From Labrenzia sp. CE80 (GTDB lineage: Bacteria; Pseudomonadota; Alphaproteobacteria; Rhizobiales; Stappiaceae): 64,000 nt of DNA. The position numbers and the translations under genes were made by a program. The notes under the pieces are model-generated. The model saw only the letters and a list, made by a program, of their open reading frames with translations. It had not been told where the DNA came from and made no database searches. The stretch is taken from positions 1,116,001 through 1,180,000 of the forward strand of contig NZ_WAJT01000002.1 in the NCBI RefSeq assembly GCF_009650605.1, read 5' to 3'. Each line of letters starts with the position of its first letter. Positions within the stretch are counted from its first letter, which is position 1. Of the stretch, positions 8,416-16,564 are shown piece after piece.

Positions 8416-10039
8416 CTTTCGCCCAAACGTAGTCGTAGTTGACAGGGATGTGGACCGGATCGACGAAGATGGCATCAGGACCGCCGAGACGCTCAGACCG
8501 CATGGTGAAACGCTGTTCGTGGAAGACTGGAGCCCATGCAGCGTCGTCCATCACCGAAATGAAGATCTTGCGCCACATTTCCTCACGCTCAGCTTTCTTG
8601 GCGGCGTCGGTGATGCTGTCGGCCTCCGTCGCCATGGCGTCGAGGTCTTCGTTGCAGTACCAGGACCAGTTCCAGCCGCCCTTGACTGCGCCTGCACAGC
8701 CTAGGATTGGACCGTAGAAGTTGGACGGATCCGGGAAGTCGGCAATCCAGGCCATGCCGCCCGACCAGATCATGGGTGCCTGATCCGGCTCACCGCCAGC
8801 CGCAATGACATTGGCCTGTGCCAGGGCCTTGATTTCGGCCTTGATACCGATGGCGGCGAGATCAGCCTGGATGGCCTGTGCGATGCGAGGGTTAGGGTCG
8901 GTGTTGTAGACGTAAAGTTCCGTCTCAAACCCGTCTGCAAGGCCAGCTTCGGCAAGGAGAGCCTTGGCCGCGTCCGGGTCGAACGGATAGCCTTCGTAGT
9001 TGTTGTCATAGCCCGGCATTGTGGGCGGCAGCGGCTGGTTTGCCGCAACTGCACGGCCATTGATGATACGGATGATGCGATCCTTGTTGATCGCCATGTT
9101 GACGGCCTTGCGGACTTCAAGCTTGTCGAACGGAGGCATCTTGACGTTCATGGTGACATAGCCGGTGTGAAGCTGGCCACCTTCGATGATCAGGTCCTTG
9201 TACTCGTCATCCTGCGTCACCTCCAGGAACTTTGCCGGAGGGATGCCATCACCCGGAATGTCGGCTTCACCGCGCTGGAGACGAAGCAAGGCAACGATCG
9301 GCTCCTGACCGACTTCAAAGGTAATCTGGTCGAGCTTCGGGACACCTGCACGCCAATAGTCCTCATTGCGTTTGAAGATCAGGTGCTGGCCCAGCGTCCA
9401 GTCCTCCAGAGAGAACGCGCCGGTGCCGACCGGATGCTTGCCGAAATCTGCACCGAATTCCTCAACGGTTTCCTTCGGAACGATCGAGGAGAAGTTGATC
9501 GCCATCACATGCAGGAAGGTCGCGTCCGGACGGGACAGCTCGATCTTCACTGTATAAGGATCGACCACAGTCACCCCGGACAGGCCTTCGGCCTCACCGG
9601 CAGCAACCTCATCAAAGCCCATAATGGAGCCGAAGAAGCCAGCACCCGGGCTCTGGGTTTTCGGATTGGTTACACGATCAAGGGAGTACTTCACATCGTC
9701 TGCGGTCATTTCACGGCCGTTGTGGAACTTGACGCCCTCGCGCAGTTTGAATGTGAAGACCTTGCCGTCGTCGGAGATGGTGTAGTCCTCCGCCAGATCC
9801 TTCATCAAGTTGGTGGTGCCCGGCTCATAGTCCATCAGGCCATCAAAGAGGCTTTTGATCATGGACCAGTTCTGCCAGTCGTAACCGATGGCCGGATCGA
9901 GTGTGGATACGTCGTCCTTGTAGGTGACGATCATCGAGCCACCCTGTTTAATGTCGTCCGCAAGCGAGGACGTCATCGTCGACGTAAGGGCTGTCGCGGT
10001 CAGAAGAGCCGCAGCTCCTGCCCAAAATGCTTTTCTCAT
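8405..10039 (-). CDS. Peptide-family ABC transporter substrate-binding protein
   Basis: 544 residues, SBP_bac_5 (DppA/OppA) family. There is a Sec signal peptide (MRKAFWAGAAALLTATALT, cleavage near SSLADD). DVSTLDPAIGYD and KSLFDGLMDYEPG begin the mature fold, followed by the family core FKLREGVKFHNGREMTADDVKYSLDR (long motif, near residues 100-125). It captures substrate in the periplasm for the permeases encoded just upstream. Given the operon with an amidase and an amide sensor, the ligand may be an amide or short amide-containing oligomer rather than an ordinary peptide; that is inference. Confidence 0.93.
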   Translation of the reverse strand: MRKAFWAGAAALLTATALTSTMTSSLADDIKQGGSMIVTYKDDVSTLDPAIGYDWQNWSMIKSLFDGLMDYEPGTTNLMKDLAEDYTISDDGKVFTFKLREGVKFHNGREMTADDVKYSLDRVTNPKTQSPGAGFFGSIMGFDEVAAGEAEGLSGVTVVDPYTVKIELSRPDATFLHVMAINFSSIVPKETVEEFGADFGKHPVGTGAFSLEDWTLGQHLIFKRNEDYWRAGVPKLDQITFEVGQEPIVALLRLQRGEADIPGDGIPPAKFLEVTQDDEYKDLIIEGGQLHTGYVTMNVKMPPFDKLEVRKAVNMAINKDRIIRIINGRAVAANQPLPPTMPGYDNNYEGYPFDPDAAKALLAEAGLADGFETELYVYNTDPNPRIAQAIQADLAAIGIKAEIKALAQANVIAAGGEPDQAPMIWSGGMAWIADFPDPSNFYGPILGCAGAVKGGWNWSWYCNEDLDAMATEADSITDAAKKAEREEMWRKIFISVMDDAAWAPVFHEQRFTMRSERLGGPDAIFVDPVHIPVNYDYVWAKDVQ

Positions 10040-10111
10040 ACGAAGTACCTCCGGTTAAGGTGATGACAGCCGGGCCGTTCTGATGACGGCTTGTCCGGCG
10101 GGGTTTGCGCT

Positions 10112-11032
10112 TCAGCGCAGCTTGATCCTGGGATCAATGAGAGGAGCGATCAGGTCGGCGACGAAATTGCCGAGAACAATCGCAAATGCGGAGACCAGGG
10201 TGACGCCCATGATGATCGGAATGTCGACACGTTGGATTGCTTGCCAGGCGAGTTGTCCGATGCCCGGCCAGCCAAAGACGCTTTCCACTACGACGATGCC
10301 ACTCATGAAGAGACCGACATCGATACCGATCATTGCGATGATCGGCAGCATGGCGTTGGGCAAGGCGTGTCCAAAGAGCACCTGCCAGCGCTTCAGGCCC
10401 TTGGCTCGGGCGGTGCGGATGAAGTCCTGACGGAGGACGTCGATCATTGAGGACCGCATCATCCGTGAGTACCAGCCGGCACCCAGAAACCCGAGTGTCA
10501 GCGAAGGCAGAACCATGTGCATGAAGGTGCCGTAGCCCCCGATCGGGAACCAGCCGAGCTGCACAGCGAAAACGTAGAGCAGCAGGATTCCGATAACGAA
10601 CTGCGGCGAGGACACGCCAACGAAGGACAGGACCATCAGGCTGTTGTCTAGCGGTGTTCCGCGCTTCAGCGCTGCGATCAGTCCCATGGACAGGCCGATG
10701 GCCAACTCGCTGACAATCGCACCAAACATCAGCAGAAGCGTTGCGGGCAAACGCGAGGCGATCAATTCCCCAACTTCCGTCTTCTGCAGATAGGAGCGTC
10801 CAAGATCTCCCTGCACGAGTCCGGTCAGATACCGGGCGTACTGCTGATAGAATGGCAGGTTCAGGCCAAGCTGCTCCCGAATGTTCTCGACCGTTTGAGC
10901 AGTCGCGCTGCGTCCTGCAATCTGACGGGCGGGATCGGCCGGGATCAGATAGAGCAGTACGAAGGTGAGAAAGGAAATGCCGAGCAGGATCAAAAGGGAC
11001 TGCAGGACGCGACGCAGGATATAGCTGCCCAT
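10112..11032 (-). CDS. Peptide-type ABC transporter permease (DppB-like)
   Basis: 306 residues with six predicted membrane spans. The N-terminus MGSYILRRVLQSLLILLGIS is typical of DppB/OppB, and the EAA-type cytoplasmic loop is RTARAKGLKRWQVLFGHALP. SGIVVVESVFGWPGIGQL is the usual C-terminal region. It pairs with the DppC-like permease, whose gene ends 3 nt upstream, to form the inner-membrane channel of the amide operon importer. Confidence 0.93.
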   Translation of the reverse strand: MGSYILRRVLQSLLILLGISFLTFVLLYLIPADPARQIAGRSATAQTVENIREQLGLNLPFYQQYARYLTGLVQGDLGRSYLQKTEVGELIASRLPATLLLMFGAIVSELAIGLSMGLIAALKRGTPLDNSLMVLSFVGVSSPQFVIGILLLYVFAVQLGWFPIGGYGTFMHMVLPSLTLGFLGAGWYSRMMRSSMIDVLRQDFIRTARAKGLKRWQVLFGHALPNAMLPIIAMIGIDVGLFMSGIVVVESVFGWPGIGQLAWQAIQRVDIPIIMGVTLVSAFAIVLGNFVADLIAPLIDPRIKLR

Positions 11033-11035
11033 CGC

Positions 11036-11935
11036 TCAATGCCTCCCTTTCTGCGTCGGATCGAGGACTTCGCGCAAGGAATCGCCCATCAGGTTGAAGC
11101 CAAGCGCCAGTGCGATAATCGCGGCGCCGGGGAAGAAAACCAGCCATGGTGCAGAGGTGAAGTAAGTCTGGTTCTCGTAAATGATGTTGCCCCATGAGGG
11201 GGTTGGCGGCTGAACGCCAATGCCGAGATAGCTGAGCGTTGCCTCCAGCAGCACCGTTGTCGAAATACCGAGCGTTCCAAACACCACGATCGATGACAGC
11301 AGATGCGGCAGAAGGTGCTTGAACAGGATCCGGAAGGTGCCTGCGCCCATCGCGCGCTCGGCCACGATGAACTCGCGCTCCGACAGAGACCGCGTTTCGG
11401 TATAGACCACCCGTGCCATCTGCACCCAGTTGACCATTGCGATCACCATCGCGACGATCCACAGGGACGGGCGGAATAGAGCCGCAAGTGTGATCGCCAG
11501 AAGAAGTGCGGGGAAAGCCATCATTAGATCGGTGAAACGCATCAAGATGGTTTCGATCCAGCCCCGAAAAAATCCAGAGAGAATGCCGACCAGCGCACCA
11601 ACCGCAACGGCGACACCATTGGCGGCCACACCGATTATGAGGGACGTCTGCGCACCGTATATGAGGCGGGAGAGCAGGTCGCGGCCCAGGAGATCTGTTC
11701 CCAGCCAGAATTCGGCGCCCGGTGGTAGTGGGGCGCCTTCCAGCGTCAGCCCCTCGAAGAATTGCTCGTTCGGGTCAAACGGCGCGACAAATGGGGCAAA
11801 GAGCGCTGCTCCAACGATCACAACAATCAGAACCAGGGCGAACAGCGCCAGTTTGCGCTCTAAAAGGCGGCGCAATACGCCTTTATCCCGCGGCGCGACG
11901 GTTTCCTGTGTCAGCAAATCTGGGCTCACACTCAT
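11036..11935 (-). CDS. Peptide-type ABC transporter permease (DppC-like)
   Basis: 299 residues from the ATG at 11935, chosen because it overlaps the stop of the ANTAR gene as ATGA. The alternative start at 11953 would extend further into that gene. The N-terminal cytoplasmic segment ends in RRLLERKLALFALVLIVVIV. Typical DppC features follow: FWLGTDLLGRDLLSRLIYGAQTSL, the EAA loop (REFIVAERAMGAGTFRILFKHLLP, long motif) and LEATLSYLGIGVQPPTPSWG. The overlaps with both neighbours imply translational coupling. Confidence 0.93.
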   Translation of the reverse strand: MSVSPDLLTQETVAPRDKGVLRRLLERKLALFALVLIVVIVGAALFAPFVAPFDPNEQFFEGLTLEGAPLPPGAEFWLGTDLLGRDLLSRLIYGAQTSLIIGVAANGVAVAVGALVGILSGFFRGWIETILMRFTDLMMAFPALLLAITLAALFRPSLWIVAMVIAMVNWVQMARVVYTETRSLSEREFIVAERAMGAGTFRILFKHLLPHLLSSIVVFGTLGISTTVLLEATLSYLGIGVQPPTPSWGNIIYENQTYFTSAPWLVFFPGAAIIALALGFNLMGDSLREVLDPTQKGRH

Positions 11936-12543
11936 TCCCGTCCCCGCTTCCACTCCGGATCGTGACCGGCAGCCCGCGCAACAAGATCGTCTGCGGCGTC
12001 TTCAATAGACACCCGGCCCGCCATGGATAAGGACCGCAGGCGCCCATAGGCTTCCGCCGATCCGCATTTGTGGATGTCCATCAGGAACAGCACGGCTTCG
12101 ACCACATTCGGGCGGCGCGAAAGACGTGTCTCCAGATCAGCAATGCGGTTGGCGGATTCCCAATGGGTTTGAAATGATCGTACGGCGACAACGAGTGCGC
12201 CAAAAACCCCTGTGGACCCTATCGGCTTGCCAAGATGGGCACCCGCACCGCGTTGGATTGCCCATTCCACGCGTCCCGGTGCTTCGGAGCCAATCAATGC
12301 GACCATCGGCATCGGCAGGTCAGACAGAGGCCAGGGGAACTGTTCTTCATGGCCCATGTCTGCATCGAAAAGGACGATATCAGCGTTCTGATGCTCTGCA
12401 GAGAGTTTTGGCCATGCGCAGCTCACCTCCATGCCCAGTCGCTCCAATTGCCTGGTCAGTCGGTCAACATCTTGATGGGGGCGATGAAGCACGACCGCTT
12501 TCCAGCCGCGAAAGTTTGGGGTCTTGAAGGACTTGAGCCTCAT
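11932..12543 (-). CDS. amiR: ANTAR-domain transcription antiterminator, AmiR-like
   Basis: 203 residues. The N-terminal ~120 residues form a receiver-like (pseudo-receiver) domain (KAVVLHRPHQDVDRLTRQLE, then VLFDADMG). A helical linker (LETRLSRRPNVVEAVLFLMD) leads into a C-terminal ANTAR RNA-binding domain (EAYGRLRSLSMAGRVSIEDAADDLVARA). AmiR-type proteins bind leader RNA and prevent intrinsic termination. AmiC holds them inactive until an amide binds. Its start overlaps the AmiC-like stop by 4 nt (ATGA), the arrangement known for amiC-amiR in Pseudomonas aeruginosa. A leader terminator upstream of the operon (13821-13867) provides a plausible target. Confidence 0.88.
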   Translation of the reverse strand: MRLKSFKTPNFRGWKAVVLHRPHQDVDRLTRQLERLGMEVSCAWPKLSAEHQNADIVLFDADMGHEEQFPWPLSDLPMPMVALIGSEAPGRVEWAIQRGAGAHLGKPIGSTGVFGALVVAVRSFQTHWESANRIADLETRLSRRPNVVEAVLFLMDIHKCGSAEAYGRLRSLSMAGRVSIEDAADDLVARAAGHDPEWKRGRE

Positions 12544-13769
12544 TTGACTACCCTCAGAAAACCCGGGTCTCCGGCGGTCGTTGCGTTGGTCCCGGATATC
12601 GCGCTGGCTGCATGCTGCAAGCGCTCGCTCCGTTCACTGTTCAAGTTGACCAGATAGGGGTCCGGGGCAAGTGCATGCGCCTGCGGATTGAGCACGCGAA
12701 ATGCTGCGCGGGTTTGATGGCCCAAAGCCGCACCTTCAACGACGCCAATAAAGGGAGTCAGCGTTGCATGCTGTGTTGTCCGGTCGATGTGGAGATCGCC
12801 GACGGGGGTCGGCAAGGGCATCCTTGTCGATAAGTCACGCACGTCATCAGGGTTTGCAGAACCGCCAGTCTTGATTGCTTGTGCTAACGCCCAGACGGCC
12901 TGATAGGGGCCCGTGAACATGGCGGAGACGCCGACATTCTCGCCGCGCACATCGTGCATTCGGCGGACGAAATCTATGTTCTTGGGATACCTTGCAGTCT
13001 CAAAATAGGAGCTGGTTGAGATCACACCTTCAGCAGCAGCGCCGATGATAGGCAGTTCGGCTTCAGTCAGATTGCAGCTCAGTACAGGCATGATGTCGGG
13101 TCGGAACGCGGCATCACGTTCACCGAGATCCCGCAGTGCGCGCAGAAAGGCGTAGCTACTGTCACCGATGAGGTTGTTGAAGATAAAGTCGGGGCGTGTG
13201 TCGATAATCTCTGAAATGAGATGGTCGATCTCGACATCCCCTAGAGCGACATAGCGCTCTCCCAATACAGCACCGTTTTCAGCCGCCAGAAGTTCCCGCG
13301 CAATGCGGTTCATCTCCCAACCCCAAATATAGTTCGAACCAGTCAGAAAGGCGCGTTTGCCGAATTGAGGTAGAATATGTTTGAAGAGTGGAACGACGTT
13401 CTGATTTGGGCATGCGCCAGAATAGATGACGCGATCGTGGCTTTCGAACCCTTCGTATGGCACGGAATACCATAGCAAGCCCTGATGCCTTTCCAGAACC
13501 GGCAAGAGTTCCTTCCGGCTCCACGACGTCTGGCATCCGATGATATGGCTGCAATTGTCCTGCGCCATCATCCGGTTGGCGAGTAGGGCGTAGTTTTCGG
13601 CCCGGCACGCCGGGTCAGCTGAAAAAGCCTTTAAGGTGAAGTCGAACAGGTTAGAGTCATTGACCTCGGCGATTGCCGTCATCGCGCCATCATGGCCTTC
13701 GCGTCCTATGACGGAATAGGAGCCAGTGCTTGAAAACAGCACTCCGACGGGAATTTCGCTTCCTGTCAT
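12540..13769 (-). CDS. amiC: AmiC-like amide sensor / negative regulator of the antiterminator
   Basis: 409 residues from the ATG at 13769, preceded by GAGAGTTGAGAG. Longer frames to 13886 would have to start inside the leader terminator. It is a periplasmic-binding-fold protein of the AmiC/urea-binding (FmdD/UrtA) type: PVGVLFSSTGSYSVIGREG, CQTSWSRKELLPVLERH, YEGFESHDRVIYSGACPNQN and GSNYIWGWEMNR closely follow the AmiC pattern. Crucially, no signal peptide is visible from the chosen start, so it should stay in the cytoplasm. That fits a sensor that sequesters AmiR rather than a transport component. First gene of the operon. Confidence 0.87.
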   Translation of the reverse strand: MTGSEIPVGVLFSSTGSYSVIGREGHDGAMTAIAEVNDSNLFDFTLKAFSADPACRAENYALLANRMMAQDNCSHIIGCQTSWSRKELLPVLERHQGLLWYSVPYEGFESHDRVIYSGACPNQNVVPLFKHILPQFGKRAFLTGSNYIWGWEMNRIARELLAAENGAVLGERYVALGDVEIDHLISEIIDTRPDFIFNNLIGDSSYAFLRALRDLGERDAAFRPDIMPVLSCNLTEAELPIIGAAAEGVISTSSYFETARYPKNIDFVRRMHDVRGENVGVSAMFTGPYQAVWALAQAIKTGGSANPDDVRDLSTRMPLPTPVGDLHIDRTTQHATLTPFIGVVEGAALGHQTRAAFRVLNPQAHALAPDPYLVNLNSERSERLQHAASAISGTNATTAGDPGFLRVVK

Positions 13770-13820
13770 ACTCTCAACTCTCTGGTTGCGCCTCGCAGCC
13801 AAGCAGCGGCGGCGAGGCAT

Positions 13821-13867
13821 AAAAAAACCCCGACCCGCAGCCTGAAACAGCTTGCGAAAGATCGGGG
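13821..13867 (-). terminator. Leader intrinsic terminator upstream of the amide operon
   Basis: On the minus strand CCCCGA pairs with TCGGGG, an inner CGCA-AGC / GC-TGCG stem adds about six more pairs, and the hairpin is followed immediately by GTTTTTTT. It lies between the candidate promoters (13908-13980) and the first start codon (13769), so it would attenuate the operon unless antitermination occurs. A GATCGGG segment further upstream (13917-13923) is complementary to the 5' arm and could form an antiterminator if it is transcribed. I could not identify a clear pair of ANTAR-type hexaloops. Confidence 0.8.
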
Positions 13868-13907
13868 CGAAATTGCCGCATGGCACCTAAGGCCATTAAT
13901 TTATCAA

Positions 13908-13936
13908 ATCATCCCCAACCCGATCAAAATTGTCAA
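13908..13936 (-). promoter_or_regulatory. Candidate sigma70-type promoter of the amide operon
   Basis: On the minus strand a perfect -35 TTGACA (13931-13936) is followed after 17 nt by GATGAT (13908-13913), four of six matches to the -10 consensus. A second candidate lies upstream: TTGAGC (13975-13980), 16 nt, TATTTT (13953-13958). The upstream one would include the potential antiterminator arm in the transcript. Confidence 0.45.
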
Positions 13937-14193
13937 TCCGAAAGTTGAGTAAAAAATATGCAAGCCTAATTCGCGCTCAAATAGTGACGTGATCTCCTCT
14001 CGAGATCATTGGTGCGACATCTAGATCAACGTCAGCAACAAATTGGCGCTATTTTTTGACTGGTGTTTAAACCGCCTAAATACCTGAGCGGTCGATGCAG
14101 CCTGGGACTGCTGCAATCCGTTAGATAGAGCTGCAGCAAGTTTCAGCCGGGTCTATGAACCGGCCAATACGCAAACTTCAGGTCCTGATGCGC
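13937..14193. promoter_or_regulatory. Upstream region of the amide operon
   Basis: This AT-richer non-coding region holds the second candidate promoter and a perfect inverted repeat, TGATCTC-N5-GAGATCA, at 13990-14008. The repeat could be an operator or a short RNA hairpin. No gene is seen. Confidence 0.35.
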
Positions 14194-14538
14194 TTAGACG
14201 AAAACGCGGGCCAGCGATGCGACGGCCATGGCTCGTGCCGTGCGTTCTGGCCCCTTGAGCGGGCCGTTGGCGTTTGCTGCCAGCCGGGCAGGCGGGGGGA
14301 AGGACAGGCCGTTGAGGTCAGTCGCCTCAAGGTCGTCCAGATCCGTTGCCTTGGCGGCGTCTTCGGCAGCAAAACGAATGGTGTCGAACAAGGTCACCAC
14401 CGCCTGCCAGACCTCGATCGGCGGGCTATCGTTCGTTGTGCACCAGCGAACGATATCGGCAGGTTCAGCCTTCAGGTAGACCGCAGCCTCTTCGGCCGAA
14501 AGTCCGAAAAGGTCAATAATTGCCTTGAAGTTGCTCAT
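14194..14538 (-). CDS. Small protein with helix-turn-helix-like N-terminus, function unknown
   Basis: 114 residues from the ATG at 14538. The longer frame to 14571 begins with TTG inside the palindrome. Residues ~8-45 (FGLSAEEAAVYLKAEPADIV, then RWCTTNDSPPIEVWQAVVTL) resemble the HTH domain of small Cro/antitoxin-type proteins. A Pro/Ala-rich tail follows (LSFPPPARLAANANGPLKGP). I do not recognise the family. A perfect 17-bp palindrome lies about 33 bp upstream of the start codon and is identical to the one in front of fabI at 34727, so the two loci may share a regulator. Confidence 0.6.
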   Translation of the reverse strand: MSNFKAIIDLFGLSAEEAAVYLKAEPADIVRWCTTNDSPPIEVWQAVVTLFDTIRFAAEDAAKATDLDDLEATDLNGLSFPPPARLAANANGPLKGPERTARAMAVASLARVFV

Positions 14539-14570
14539 GGTTTGCACCGGTTCTCTCCGTTCACGCTTCA

Positions 14571-14587
14571 ATATTGCACTGCAATAT
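14571..14587. promoter_or_regulatory. 17-bp palindromic operator candidate (copy 1)
   Basis: ATATTGCACTGCAATAT is a perfect dyad (8-bp arms, 1-nt centre). The identical 17-mer occurs at 34727-34743 upstream of fabI and the DUF3141 gene. The core TGC-N3-GCA resembles sites described for the PHA-responsive repressor PhaR of alphaproteobacteria. That assignment is inference. Confidence 0.7.
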
Positions 14588-14777
14588 GGCGAAAGTCGAG
14601 CCGATAACAGATTGGTGGTTAAGTTGTTCGCTGGTTAAACGCGCCGCAGTGGTCATTTTACCAATGAGGACGCAGTCCAGCGGAGGCTCTCCGGGCGACC
14701 TGCGGGCGCTGTCATGAATCGCGGAAAACCTGGCCGAACGGCGGGGTTGGCGCCGATGCAGCCAGGGTTCAGGTGCC

Positions 14778-15278
14778 TCAGTGCTCGTAGGCGCCGGCCG
14801 AATAGGTCAGCTCATAGCCGTGGCTGTAGATTTCAAACACGATGCCGAACGGATCTTCCACATAGACCATGCGATAGGGCTTCTCGTTCGGGAAATACTC
14901 GCGGACCGGCATGCGCTGTTTTCCGCCTGCGGCGACGATCTTCTTGGTCAGGCCCTCGACGTCCGGATCCTGGATGCAGAAGTGAAACAGACCGGTGGTG
15001 CGGTAGTCGAGCTTGTCCGCAGGCGCGCGGTTGCCCTTGAATTCGAAGATCTCGATCCCGATCCGGTCGGATGTGGACATATGCGCGATGCGCAGGCTCC
15101 CCCAGCCTTCGCCGAAGACGTCGGTGCACATGCGGCCGATGTCGCTGTCGTCTTCCGTGATCTCCGTTGGCGGCATGATCAGGTAGAAGCCGAGTGTTTC
15201 GGAATAGAATTTGACGGCGGCGTCGAGATCAGGAACCGACAGTCCGATGTGTGAAAAGCTCTTGGGATAGGGTGTCAT
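14778..15278 (-). CDS. VOC-family (glyoxalase/lactoylglutathione lyase-like) protein
   Basis: 166 residues with two betaalphabetabetabeta repeats. The first starts FSHIGLSVPDLDAAVKFYSE. The second has LFHFCIQDPDVEGLTKKIVA and ends YRMVYVEDPFGIVFEIYSHG. Candidate metal ligands are the His of SHIGL, the Glu in GIEIFEF, the His of LFHFC and the Glu in FEIYSH. The substrate is unknown: members include glyoxalase I, dioxygenases and resistance proteins. It is divergent from the LysR gene at 15379, which probably regulates it. Confidence 0.87.
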   Translation of the reverse strand: MTPYPKSFSHIGLSVPDLDAAVKFYSETLGFYLIMPPTEITEDDSDIGRMCTDVFGEGWGSLRIAHMSTSDRIGIEIFEFKGNRAPADKLDYRTTGLFHFCIQDPDVEGLTKKIVAAGGKQRMPVREYFPNEKPYRMVYVEDPFGIVFEIYSHGYELTYSAGAYEH

Positions 15279-15378
15279 GCTGGACCTCCTTGGCGTTGCG
15301 ATAGCTGCAATTTAGGGATTGAGATCTAGAATAAAAAATTATTATAATTAATAGATATCATAACAAAAAGTTTTGATT

Positions 15379-16278
15379 ATGCTGAATACGACCTGGCTCG
15401 AAACCTTTGTGACCCTTGCCGAAGAAGCGAGCTTCACGCGCACGGCAACACGCTTGAACATGACCCAGCCCGGGGTGTCCCAGCATCTGGCCAAGCTTGA
15501 GGCCGCGGTCGGTGTGCCGCTGGTTCAGCGCATCGGCAAGACCATTGTTCTTACCGATGCCGGCAACGCCCTCAGGGACCATGCACGCGTGCGGCAGGCC
15601 GAGGAGCAGGCGCTGCTAGAACGTATTGGCGAAGATCGACCGGATGTCGGGGCCGTCGGCGTTGGCGCCTCCGGTAGTTTCGCCACGGTCCTTTACCGCC
15701 GCTTGCTGCCGCATCTGGTTGCTGCGCGAGAGCTGATCGTGACCCTGGAGGCCGCGCCCCAGTCCCGGGTGATTGAAGCCGTTGCGGCCGGACGGCTGGA
15801 CCTTGGGGTCGTAAGCCGGGACCCGCGGCAGATCCGGCTGGAGGCTGAGAAGATCGGCGTTGAAAATCTCTGTCTTGCCTTGCCATCGGGTGCGGGCTCC
15901 ACCACGCCGGATCTGGCGGAGCTGCAGAAGATGGGCTTCGTCGACCATCCGGACGGTGCCGCCTATGCCGAGATGGTGATGCCGGAAAATTTCGATGGCT
16001 TTCAAAGTGCCCAGGCGCTGCGCCGGCGTGGTTTCGTCAACCAGATCAGCCAGATCCCGGCGCTCGTGGCGGCCGGTGCCGGCTATACCATCTTGCCCCG
16101 CAGTGGCATTGACGGCTTTGCCGGGTCAGCGTCGCTGCAGATCGCGGCCTTGCGCCATCCGGTCCATCAGGAGCTGTGGCTGATCCGCCGGGCAGGGCGC
16201 CTCCTGCCGACCCGCTGCGTCTGGGCGATGGCGGAAATCAGATCCCTTGCCGAGGAGCTTCATGCGCCGTCGGCGTGA
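15379..16278 (+). CDS. LysR-family transcriptional regulator
   Basis: 299 residues from the ATG at 15379; a TTG two codons upstream is also open. The winged HTH (FVTLAEEASFTRTATRLNMT, QPGVSQHLAKLEAAVGVPLV) is at the N-terminus and a LysR substrate-binding domain follows (VGAVGVGASGSFATVLYRRL to the C-terminus). The AT-rich 100-bp gap to the divergent VOC gene is the expected LysR-controlled promoter region. Confidence 0.92.
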   Translation: MLNTTWLETFVTLAEEASFTRTATRLNMTQPGVSQHLAKLEAAVGVPLVQRIGKTIVLTDAGNALRDHARVRQAEEQALLERIGEDRPDVGAVGVGASGSFATVLYRRLLPHLVAARELIVTLEAAPQSRVIEAVAAGRLDLGVVSRDPRQIRLEAEKIGVENLCLALPSGAGSTTPDLAELQKMGFVDHPDGAAYAEMVMPENFDGFQSAQALRRRGFVNQISQIPALVAAGAGYTILPRSGIDGFAGSASLQIAALRHPVHQELWLIRRAGRLLPTRCVWAMAEIRSLAEELHAPSA

Positions 16279-16294
16279 GCTTTTATCGTCTGGC

Positions 16295-16332
16295 TTTTTG
16301 ACGCACCGATTCTCTGCAGGCCGTGCGATTCT
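16295..16332 (+). repeat. Imperfect 38-bp direct repeat, left copy
   Basis: Matches 18239-18276 at 32 of 38 positions, ending in an identical GTGCGATTCT. The two copies bracket the AT-rich island with the secreted orphan and the decayed Hint gene. Confidence 0.75.
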
Positions 16333-16564
16333 CCACGGTACAAACCCTGGACATCGCGAGCTTCTTGAAAGGTACGCTTCTGTCCGGCAAGGTGGCCTTG
16401 CGGCTGGATCAGGCCCTGCGCCACTGGACGAGGATCCGCGACCGTGCCCATCTGCTCTGCCACGTCACCAACGGCGAAAACGCCGCCGAGGCCGACTGCT
16501 TCTTCCGAAGATGCGGGATGCAGACGGTGGGCGGGAAGTATTTGATGGAGTTAGACGAAAGACA
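16333..16564. other. GC-rich junction with possible gene remnant
   Basis: This short stretch between the left repeat and the AT-rich gene carries an open frame ending at 16568 (…VTNGENAAEADCFFRRCGM…) that faintly resembles the C-terminus of a GNAT acetyltransferase. It lacks the rest of such a protein and overlaps the next start codon. It may be the remains of a gene cut by the insertion. Confidence 0.25.
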
